From: Isoetes taiwanensis
Taxonomy: Eukaryota > Streptophyta > Lycopodiopsida > Isoetales > Isoetaceae
Length of the DNA stretch: 64,000 nt
NCBI GenBank assembly: GCA_021234155.1
Contig: JAJEKV010000111.1
Coordinates: 2,362,968-2,426,967 of the forward strand
Reading direction: 5' to 3'
Under the pieces are notes generated by a model. That model saw only the letters and a program-made list of their open reading frames with translations. It was not told where the DNA came from and searched no databases. How positions within the stretch are numbered: the stretch's first letter is position 1; the number at the start of each line of letters is the position of its first letter. The position numbers and the translations under genes are program-made. Positions 55,150-64,000 of the stretch are shown one piece after another.

Positions 55150-55687
55150 AATGGTTACAGTAGCAGCCGGCAGCCAAGCTCGGCTATGGTGGGTCAGGGG
55201 TGGACCCTGGGACTAAATCTCAAGGACCCAAGAGTAAGAACAAGGTTAAGAAGGCCGGAGGTCCAGGTTGAAGCTGACGCGGTGGTTGCGAAGGACCCGC
55301 CCTGCCTTGCTCAGCATTAGCTGGTCGGCAGCTGCATTAGCTGGAGCTTTTGGGCTTTCTTTGCTTTCTTTTTTTTCTTCCCCTCGTGTCGGATTTGGCT
55401 CTGAGCCGTTTGTTGATAGCCTAATGCTGCATTGTGGAGATCTGGACAGGAATGAGGCATAGAACTAGCCCATTTGCTCATCTGCTCCAAACTCTGCCCA
55501 AATGCCTATATCCTGCCGTATATAGCTCGGTTTTTCTGATTGCTGGTAGATCTCTGGGTACAATGCCGTGCATATGCTTGGCTAATTCAGCTCAATGTAG
55601 GCAGATTGCAGAGCATAGGGGATGAGGTAATGTGTGAATCACTTTAGTTCGTTACAGACGCAGGATCTAAGCATACTGGGTGCAGAC
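55150..55687 (+). other. Possible 5' UTR and upstream exon of the NAT gene
   Basis: A Lys/Gly-rich frame at about 55190-55268 (DPGTKSQGPKSKNKVKKAGG) ends at a weak donor, CCAG/GTTGAAG. An acceptor, TTAGTTCGTTACAG, ends at 55659, before the first supported NAT exon. The phases do not agree, so the join is unproved. Confidence 0.3.
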
Positions 55688-58600
55688 ATGGAGCCAATGC
55701 CTCGTGGGCATAGTTTTAATCCAAAGGCTCTTAGCTCTTGGGCTAGAAGGACTGGTTTCAAGAGCCAGGAAAGCAATGCTACAAAGAAAAGCCAGGAAGT
55801 TTCTGTTGGAACACCTATAGAAGTCCCTTATCCTGAATTACGTGAAGGTCCTCTCTGCCTAAGCCTCCTGGTTATGTTGAGCCCAAGGTGAAGGATGTTG
55901 CAAATGGAAATGGCGTTCCTAATGCCAATAACAAGGCAAAAGTACCTCTGCCTCCATCCGCTACCTTAGACCCAGAAACAGGTCTTGATTCCAGGCCAAA
56001 TAAGAACTCGGAACCAATCAGAATACTGCCTATGAGAATGCCCAGGAATAGTGAAGAGATAGACGTGTTGCGCTTAATCACAAGATGCAGACGACGGACC
56101 GGCAAAAGCAATCACATATGAAGTATGAGCTGAGAGAATGGCCTGGAATTGGTGAGTTATTTCTATTCGTTCAGAATTTGAAGATATCAAGCATAATTCA
56201 GTTGAGATCTAAAAAGTTACATGCAGAATTTTTAATTCTGATATGTTCCTGCATGTTGCAGATTACCCAGCAACATTTGATATTTTAGGGATGGGATAGC
56301 TTTTGTTTTACAGATAGCTTGTTGGAATAATGATGAGATACTAAATTTGTAGTGCTTTGCTTGTAGCATTGGGGCTGGCTCTCAGTTTTTTATTACAATT
56401 CAGTTTGCTTGGTTGTTAGTATCCAATTCGCCTAAATCCTTTTCTTGTATTTGCAGTACCTCTCATTCTCTATGGCCTGCAACATTACTTTTCTATTATT
56501 GGATCAATAATTCTGGTCCCATTGATTATTGTTCCTGCAATGGGAGGCAGTGGGGTAAGTTCTATTTTCTGCAACAATTTATCTTGGCACAATTTTGTGC
56601 TTTTAACAAACGATAATAATCTTGCCTCTGTATTCCAGAATGACGTTGCGAGGGTTGTATCAACAACATTTCTTGTTACAGGAATCACAACATTGTTACA
56701 TTTATTCTTTGGGACACGGTTGCCATTAGTGCAAGGTGCTTCCTTTGTTTATCTGGCTCCTGCATTGGTCATTATCAACTCTGCCGAGTTTGCAAATTTA
56801 AATGGCAATGTTGTAAGTACTTAAATCCACTTATTTTTGCCAGTTTGAGATTTCTGAGAAAAATGTTAAGCAATCTTGTATAATAGGAGGTTGTATCTTG
56901 AAGGACGTCTGACATTGGGTCTTGGCATTGTTTGCAGTAGCCATGCCATACAAATTTGTTAATCACTTAAAAAAAATGTGAACGTACTAATTTTCGTTTT
57001 GTGCTTGGCGGGCAGAAATTCAAACATAGCATGAGGGAGTTGCAGGGAGCAGTTATCATCTCTTCAATTTTCCAGATTATTGCTGGCTACAGTGGATTTA
57101 TGTCTATTTTGCTAAGGTGGGCAAGTAAAATGGGATTGCTGATATCTTTACATGTAGATGAGAAAAATCTAGCATTTGAAATTGCAACCATGTGACTTAG
57201 AAACTGATGCGTCTTTATTGTGTAGAGTAATACATCCCGTTGTTGTAGCGCCAACTGTTGCTGCAGTGGGATTGGCATTTTTCAGCTACGGTTTTCCAAA
57301 AGTAGGCTCTTGTGTGGAGATTGGCATTCCCCAAATTGTGCTGGTCATAATATTTTCACTGGTAAAACTCATAACCAAGAAGCTACATTTCGGATTTAAG
57401 TATTATATCTGATGATGACATGATATTTCTGCAGCATTTGCGAAAAATATCAATTTTCGGGCATCGGATATTTCAAGTTTATGCTGTATGTGATCGCTTG
57501 GTTGGGTCATAGTTTATGCAAATATTTTTTATTGTTGCCATTGTGCTCTATAAATCTGAACTGAATAAAGTGTTTTCCATGAACTAGCTTTCCAGAGTGT
57601 CAATATCATAAACCATTTTTACAAATTTATGAGCATGTTAAGCTGGAGAATCTCACATATTCTCACAATTTATACAGGTTTCACTGGGGCTTGCAATTAC
57701 GTGGGCATATGCTTTTCTTCTAACTGAAGCTGGTGCTTATAATTATAAGGGATGTAAGATGAGCATGGCCAATTCCAAAACACTGACGCAAGATTGTCGA
57801 AGACACATCTTTACAATGCTTAATTGTCGCACGGACGCCTCTCATGCACTGCGGGATTCAGCATGGATACGATTTCCATACCCTTTTCAATGGGGCATGC
57901 CTACATTCAGATGGCAGACAGGAGTCGTTATGATTGCAGCCTCTGTTATAGCATCTGTAGATTCAGTAAGTTTGCTGTTTATGCTCAGTACATGTGTAGT
58001 CCTTGCTTTCTCCAATCTTTTGCCTTGGTTTTATCAAGCTTAGCAGTCTACGAAGGGCATCTAGATAGCTTCTTATTTGCTGAACAACATAACCTAAGGC
58101 CTGTAAACCCTAAGGCTGCATTTGACCAAGAAGGAATAGAGCAGCATATCTTATACTTGAAATAAAATCATTTCCAGCCACATTTCCACCATGCATCAAA
58201 ATTTTGTATAAGTTGGTTAGGGTCGTTGGAGCCTGTTCATCATGTGTGATTCGATCTTATTTTATACATATAGTATGCGATTTAACGTAAAGGAAAACAA
58301 AAGTAAATTCCTTGAATTTGTGTACATGACCATATCCGAAGATAAGTTGGAACAGATTAATATTAGCAAGGCTTCATCACATGTTGAAATGTCAAGTTAT
58401 CAAACTTACAAGCAATTGATTCATGTTGAAGTTGAGTTGACTGTTTACTTCTGCGCCCTTGGCCTTTGGTTGGCAGGTTGGTTCATACCATGCAACTTCT
58501 CTTTTGGTAGCATCGCGTGCTCCGACACGTGGTGTTGTGAGCAGGGGCATTGGTCTAGAAGGGATCACTAGTGTTTTGGCTGGCATGTGGGGCACTGGCA

Positions 58601-59437
58601 CAGGCATGACCACTCTCACTGAAAATGTCCATACAATAGCTGTGACAAGGATGGGTAGTCGGCACCCTGTGGCACTTGGAGCTTGTGTGCTTATTGTATT
58701 GTCTCTAATAGGTCGGTGAATATGGATGTCCTTTCTACAGCATTATCCAAGTCTGCATTCAGACATTTTTCTAACTACTTTATTGATCTGTCCATAGGGA
58801 AAGTTGGAGGATTTATTGCGTCAATTCCGACAGTAATAGTTGCAGCTCTCCTATGTGTTATGTGGGCAATGACAGCTGCTTGGGGCTTGTCTAATTTGCG
58901 TTATAGTGAAACAGGGAGCTCGCGAAATGTTCTCATTGTGGGACTCTCACTTTTCCTGTCCTTGTCAGTGCCTTCCTACTTCCAACAGTACGGGAATACC
59001 AATTTTCAAACATCCTATATGCTTGCACCTTATACTGTTGCTACACACGGGCCATTTAAGACAAGCAGTGCAAAGGTCAGTTATTTTTCATTGTGTTTCT
59101 CTGCTTGCATAGTTGGTTTCTGACCAATAAAAAATCCTAAATGTTTCCAAACACAGAAAATGTTATGCAAAGTTAATTTCTTGCATCTGGGGCTGATATC
59201 TTCGTGTTCTTTGCAGCTCAATTATGCACTCAATAGTATTTTTTCAATGAATATGGTTATAGGATTTCTGATAGCATTTTTTCTTGATAACACGGTCCCT
59301 GGAAGTAGACAGGAGTGAGGCATATATGTATGGTCCCGTGTAAGAACCGCAAAGAATGATCCTGCATTTCAGAAAGATTACAACTTGCCATTCTCTAGAA
59401 ACTATTTGCATGGGTGAAGTGGGTAGGATCACCATGA
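55688..59437 (+). pseudogene. NAT12: NAT11/12-like nucleobase-ascorbate permease gene, damaged at both ends
   Basis: A member of the nucleobase-ascorbate transporter (NAT/NCS2) family, polytopic membrane proteins that move purines, pyrimidines, urate or ascorbate with protons. The long hydrophilic N-terminus (ALSSWARRTGF, from the ATG at 55688) is typical of the plant NAT11/12 subgroup. The core is intact: YGLQHYFSIIGSIILVPLII, VIHPVVVAPTVAAVGLAFFS, RFPYPFQWGMP, VGSYHATSLLVASRAPTRGV and the NAT signature region TLTENVHTIAVTRMGSR, with His where other NATs have Gly. Exons: 55688-56151, 56457-56554, 56639-56812, 57016-57116, 57226-57361, 57435-57485, 57678-57965, 58477-58711, 58798-59075, 59217-59437. 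All nine introns are GT-AG and their phases agree. Damage: shifts near 55850 and 56070, a TGA at 59316-59318 where relatives have Arg, and a shift near 59395 before WVKWVG. It is either a young pseudogene or a real gene with sequence errors. Confidence 0.85.
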
Positions 59438-59439
59438 TC

Positions 59440-60220
59440 CTTTAAATTTCTCACCCATTCTGTACCTTTATTGCTATACAGAGCATGATTTGATCGGATA
59501 TAGCTACATTTTTCCATCAGAGAAGAAGAAGGTTGTGAATAGGTTGAAATAGAAATGATTGGTTTGGGAGCAGTGTATTTGGTAGCAGTGATAAATAGAA
59601 GGGCATTCTCGTGATTTGTATAGATTGTTGTAGTTTTAGAAGGTGAACTTCTAGGAAGCATACAAAGAATGAACGTTTTGCAAATGCATTGTTGTATGGT
59701 ATAACTACTGCTTCAGATAGTTGATTATACAAGGAAAATTGCTTTGGTTTCCAATTTTGTAAGAATATGAAGACTCTCAGCCGAATTTATTGCAATGGAC
59801 CTTTAACAGAAAGGTAGGCATTTTGAATTCGTGTTGCCTTGGACTAAGATTGAATTCCTAGCTTATCACGAAATTAGATACATTTATTTATGATTAGAGA
59901 TTTAATCTCCAATAATGGAAACCATTCTGGATTACTTGCATCTCTGTTCAATTACATGTTTATTTGTATGTGGATGCTCAATCAAGTTGTAGTATGTTTT
60001 CCCTTTAAGAATATTGGATATGGAGGCATGTCTATCAGGAAAAGGTAGCTACTTTAATGAAAGCTTCTTCTTGCATTAATGCATCAACGTGCAGTCTGAA
60101 TTATAAAGATTATTTCTAACCTGTTGTGGCTGGCACTCCATGTTTAAGACTCGCTATTAAGGAGTTTTTACGTTGTATATTGGGCAAAATTATTTCCAAC
60201 CTTAAAAGTAAGTATGCCGG
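59440..60220. other. 3' flank of the NAT gene, no gene seen
   Basis: Probably contains the 3' UTR. No unambiguous polyadenylation site was chosen. Confidence 0.4.
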
Positions 60221-60222
60221 GT

Positions 60223-60242
60223 AAAAAAAAAAAAAAAAAAAA
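60223..60242. repeat. Poly(A) run of 20
   Basis: Uninterrupted A20. It may mark the tail of a retroposon on the plus strand, but no body or target duplication was found. Confidence 0.6.
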
Positions 60243-60248
60243 CCCTGG

Positions 60249-60475
60249 TAAAATTTGCCGGTGAAATATTGGCTCCCCTTTCAGGTTGGATTCCAACTCT
60301 TCCTTGTCTACTTTATAAATCGAAAACCTTAAAATTTTTCAACTTTACTCAAGTACGCATAAAAAATGAACGTGCTAAAATTTGCGGGTGAAATATTGGC
60401 TCCCATTTCGGGGTTGGATTCCAACTAACTGCGAGTCAAATAGCTTCCTTGTCTGTGTTATAAGTCGAATAACAG
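60249..60475. repeat. Direct repeat, two units about 127 bp apart
   Basis: AAATTTGCCGGTGAAATATT and AAATTTGCGGGTGAAATATT head two similar segments containing GGCTCCC(C/A)TTTC and GTTGGATTCCAACT. Confidence 0.8.
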
Positions 60476-60529
60476 TTCATTTCTTTCTTTATTGTATAAT
60501 AAGTATTAACTTTGTGTAGGAATGTTGCT

Positions 60530-60790
60530 TAACGCAGGTGGCTAGTCTATTGGGTTTTTAGCTCCCTTGCATGAGTTCAAGTGCATCTTTTGACGTTTTT
60601 TTACTGCGCTTGACATATTCGACTTGCAAAATATTTTTTAGGATATTCGACTTACACAATACTCATGTGAATCTACGAATACCCCATTTTGGGTATTCAA
60701 TTTGCAAATAGAAGCAAATCCACGAGTCTAATACCCATTGGAATCGAACCCATAATTGGGAGCCAATAAAAGCATCGCAAAATTTGGCCA
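60530..60790. repeat. Possible tRNA-derived SINE sequence
   Basis: Plus strand: TGGCTAG ... GAGTTCAAGTGC, resembling A and B boxes. Minus strand: GGGTTCGATTCC near 60738-60752, a perfect B box. No complete tRNA fold is seen. Confidence 0.25.
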
Positions 60791-60799
60791 GTGTCATGT

Positions 60800-61890
60800 T
60801 AGTTAGGGGTTGCTAGAACCAATAATAGACTTAGAAATTTTTGTAAGTCTGAATGTTCTTTTTACTCATCACGGTTTTAACAGGCATAATAGCATAAAGA
60901 AATGCTAAGAAATAATTCACATAGGACACACAAACACATCCCAATGCAACAAACATTTATGAGTGGTGTTGGGGACATTTTTAATTAACGTTCTTAGGAC
61001 CATAAGGAAATGATAATCCATATCTTGCACATGCTATCACGGAGGGCAATTCATAATCATCTTCATTTAATACAATTACTTGAATGCCATATCTTACATT
61101 ACATTAGTTCATCCTTTTTTGTAGGGCGTGTTCTCTTATAGGACATATTTCTTGCTCCTCGATTTTGTAGAATGTTTTTGCCGCCAAGAAAAGGAGCACA
61201 TTTTGAAAGAGGTATTGGTGCCCTAGAGAGCAGTGCGAGGCCTGCCTAGCATATAGTATGAGCTCAGGAAATGATACACGTAAAAGGCTGCGGTTACATC
61301 AAGATTCTACATTAGAAACCTGGTTATGAACTCACGGGGCATAAATTTACTAGTGGTGTGCTAAATGTTTAGCATTTCTCTAAAATAGTTGTTGGTATTC
61401 TAGGCCATTGAAGATCTTGTGTCAAAATATGGAGGACAATATTTGACCAAAGGCAATTCAGAAGAATAAAGAATGAATTGAATAGAACGGGCTTTTATCG
61501 TCCACGAAGGTCCACTAAAACTCGTAAGACCGTAATGAGCAATACCTTTAAATTACGCCATTATAATGCTAAAATTATATGATGTAATTTTGTTTGGGTT
61601 CTGCGGAGCAGTGCCGCTTGTCTCTCCTACAGAGCCTTTTTTGCAGAGGAGATTGCGGGAGATTGCTCGCAGAGCTTTTCTGTGGCAGAGAAGCTTGTAG
61701 AGTTTTTTTTTCTTTGCAGATGAGCTTACCGGAGCTGAGGCACAGAGGCGCAGACGGACATGCTACTTGGCGTCATGGTTTTTTATTTGAGTAGGTTTAA
61801 AACAGGGCAAGAATAGGTTTGAATAGGTTTAAAATAGGGCAGACCAAGCGCAACTATTGAAGGCTTTAGTTATAACCAGTTTGTATCTTT
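60800..61890. other. Anonymous sequence
   Basis: No supported gene. A Cys/Leu-rich frame at 61594-61794 uses repeated TTTGCAGA words and is not convincing. Confidence 0.4.
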
Positions 61891-61896
61891 GGTCGA

Positions 61897-62104
61897 TTCT
61901 TCACTGCAGTCGCTTCTTGAGCTTGGAAGATCACATAAACCAACCGTGTTTTTGAAGATTTAACAAAGAAATTTCATCTGGGCAGTTGAGCGGTTTTTCA
62001 AAAATTCACGTTCTTCACTATAGCCGCTTCTTGATCTTGGAACATCACATAAACCAACTATTTCTTTGAAGATTCAACAACGAAATTTCATCTGGCCAGC
62101 TTCC
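61897..62104. repeat. Tandem duplication, 114-bp period
   Basis: TTCTTCACTGCAGTCGCTTC at 61897 and TTCTTCACTATAGCCGCTTC at 62011, each continuing through ATCACATAAACCAAC and GAAATTTCATCTGG. Confidence 0.88.
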
Positions 62105-62176
62105 ATTCACGCAAAGGATCTATCGGATCAAAGCAGAGGAGTGGAAATTTAACGGTACTGGTCATTACGTCCGGTG

Positions 62177-62268
62177 ATTGCCGTGACTCGGGCAATTCTG
62201 CCGTGTAAAGGGCATCGGCGGCGCCACCGAAGCCCTTTACATGGCAGAATGCCCCTCCTCACGACAAT
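62177..62268. repeat. 92-bp near-perfect inverted repeat without loop
   Basis: Symmetric about the GGCGCC at 62220-62225. The outer ATTGCCGTGA pairs with TCACGACAAT, GGGCAATTCTGCC with GGCAGAATGCCC, TGTAAAGGGC with GCCCTTTACA and TCGGCGGC with GCCACCGA. Only a few positions fail to pair. It is GC rich within an AT-rich neighbourhood. Confidence 0.93.
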
Positions 62269-62950
62269 TTCCTAGTACAAAAGACCAAACAAGGTGCTGC
62301 GCACGGAGGGTTGCCCTCCATGGCCGGAGGGTGGAGTGTCTTAAATCGTAGTTCAAAGTCATGTTTTGACAATTCATTCAAATTGCTACTTGACAATAGA
62401 ATACTTGGTACCATAAGCATTAGTAGCATGGTGTTGTTCCATACAATAGATTATAAACAACAAAGTTAAATATTAGACAAATATTGTCCATTCCAGTATT
62501 TAAAGTGTACTCTCCAATGTCACATTATGAAATTGACTAAGACTATTTTATGGCATTAGAAAGGATTGATTAATCCTAAGTGAATAGTAGTTGTATTTGG
62601 TGAACAATACTTCTATCTCTTTATCTAATTATAAGAGAAAATATGGCTAATGGGTTGTTGAATAGCAAATACTCTTATCCCTCCCATTTGGCAATGTCCC
62701 AAGATAATCAATAGTTCAACATAAGCTATTGATCCTGCACACATGAAGTTAGTTATGTTTTTGCATAATTAAAAAAGAAAGAGCAAATATAGAGATCATA
62801 TAGATTATATCATTATTTCCATCCATAGACGTAGTCGAACATTTGAGTTAATAGTAAACCTAATGCTAGACACGCATTTTTCAGATTCCGGGTTTAAGTA
62901 GTCGAGATATGGCAAAATGCATTTGTTGCTCTAATTTTACAGCAGATTAA

Positions 62951-63022
62951 TAGTAGGGCCATAACTTTTTTGTTTCTCAAGCATGATAGTAGGGCCATAA
63001 CTTTTCTGTTTCTCAAGCATGA
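62951..63022. repeat. Two tandem 36-bp units
   Basis: TAGTAGGGCCATAACTTTT starts at 62951 and 62987. Each unit continues TTTCTCAAGCATGA. Confidence 0.9.
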
Positions 63023-63166
63023 CCATACACTAGAAGCATACAAAATGACGCAATCAACATAAGAAGGTTATTTACATCAGTTATCCAAAATGCTCAAACT
63101 AGATCACTACTGATAGAAAGGCAAAAAAGCCCAACCATATAAGTTAGTCAATAGCCTCACAGAAAA

Positions 63167-63300
63167 TCAATCAACCACAAAGAATAGAGTAAAACATCAT
63201 GTCAATCGATGATTGGACCTCCTTCAATTGACCTCAATCAACCACAAAGAATAGAGTAAAACATCATGTCAATCAATGAATGGACCTCCTTCAATTGACC
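63167..63300. repeat. Two tandem 67-bp units
   Basis: TCAATCAACCACAAAGAATA starts at 63167 and 63234. The units are nearly identical. Confidence 0.95.
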
Positions 63301-64000
63301 TCCTGCTCGTTAATGTGGTAAGTGCTTAAGTTCTTTTCCACTATTGGCTTGGATTGCAACAATAAGACAATCAAAATGAGAATCCTTCATAAAAATTATC
63401 CGTTATGAGACAACCTACAATGTTATATTGAGCTTATGTAAACTTTTATAGAGTAAAAATGTGTCTTTGCCAAAAGATTTATTCTTGTTACTTTGGCAGT
63501 ATAGACATAGCTAAAACCTATCAAGCTCATTGCATGCAATAAATAAATTTGTCGACTAGAAAATATTAGTCCATGACTAGAAATATTAGTCCTGCCCTAG
63601 CTATCTATAGTAAATGCATAAAGGTATGCTGCTTCCAAATGTGTACGGAAATTTCAATATGTAATCCGTCATGAACCTTGAAGCTGAGCACTCTGTGCCA
63701 TAGAGAATCTATAATTCTGTAGAGACAACCTATAATTTTATTTCCAGTTTTTGAAAGTCCTGATAGACTAATGCAGCATGATGCCAAGCATATATTCTCT
63801 CTACTCTCAAGAATTCTTATGAACACATCATGAGAAATGTAATGATGACGAAAGTCCATTTCTATATCCTAGCAGAAGCACAAAAAAGTGAATTCCATAT
63901 GATTTTGGTTCCTGCCTTGATTTATTGAACACTGCCTTGATCTATTGAGCTATTTAGACTGGGAATTTGGAAAATACCCACCTAGTAATACTTCTAGGCA
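63301..64000. other. Anonymous sequence to the window edge
   Basis: An 84-codon minus frame at 63605-63859 lacks any known feature. Nothing else is supported. Confidence 0.4.

Noticed and set aside
55184-55315. ATG frame beginning MVGQGWTLG as the NAT start
   Set aside because: It runs to a stop without joining the NAT frame, and its composition is unlike NAT N-termini. The ATG at 55688 leads directly into the conserved WARRTGF segment.
60738-60752. tRNA gene on the minus strand
   Set aside because: A good B box (GGTTCGATTCC) but no matching A box at the right distance and no cloverleaf.
62177-62268. Bacterial-type terminator or riboswitch
   Set aside because: Eukaryotic context. The hairpin has no loop, no U tract and no gene upstream.

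Overview
The window is nuclear DNA of a land plant. The evidence is a Ty1-copia element primed by initiator tRNA-Met, GT-AG introns of plant size (about 60 to 500 bp), a plant-type nucleobase-ascorbate transporter of the NAT11/12 kind, an FCP1-like phosphatase fragment, a Helitron-type end and several LTR, MITE and poly(A) insertions. The transposase-like families between 18 and 42 kb look, from memory only, like those of seed-free plants (ferns, lycophytes). That placement is inference. I see no bacterial operon, rRNA, CRISPR or clear tRNA gene.

Layout. 0.2-1.7 kb: a tandem array and a broken FCP1-like gene, both carrying a 20-bp perfect palindrome. 1.68-6.97 kb: a minus-strand Ty1-copia element with a full 758-bp 3' LTR, a 5' LTR cut to about 200 bp, and a frameshifted gag-pol. 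7-15.2 kb: mostly anonymous sequence, with a probable poly(A) retrocopy (8.8-9.5 kb), a palindrome-bearing tandem array (10.1-10.6 kb) and decayed unknown genes (10.8-11.5, 13.9-14.6 kb). 15.5-16.8 kb: two more palindrome-bearing arrays. 18.4-20.7 kb: a decayed gene resembling the DUF7869 family.

22.2-46.9 kb is a nest of elements. A minus-strand transposase-like gene ('gene ii') starts near 42.05 kb. A second transposase-like gene on the plus strand ('gene iii', 38.3-41.1 kb) lies inside it, and its 3' part near 24.8/35.8 kb is split by an LTR retrotransposon (24,833-35,804) with a 5-bp target duplication, a PBS and a PPT. The retrotransposon itself carries an 8.7-kb internally deleted copy (26,527-35,230) of the DNA lying to its right (36,021-46,924), and a 263-bp MITE sits in that copy. 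A partial inverted copy of gene ii lies at 22.26-23.5 kb.

47-55 kb holds small tandem repeats, a short retroposon and a probable Helitron. 55.7-59.4 kb is the only recognisable host-type gene, a 10-exon NAT11/12-like permease whose membrane core is open and correctly spliced but whose two ends carry frameshifts and a stop. 60-64 kb is gene-free, with short repeats and a 92-bp near-perfect inverted repeat.

Most coding sequence here is interrupted by single-base shifts or stops. That fits decay, but indel errors in the assembly could explain part of it. The least expected features are the palindrome family with a constant core and locus-specific complementary arms, and the retrotransposon carrying a large copy of the element it has inserted into.
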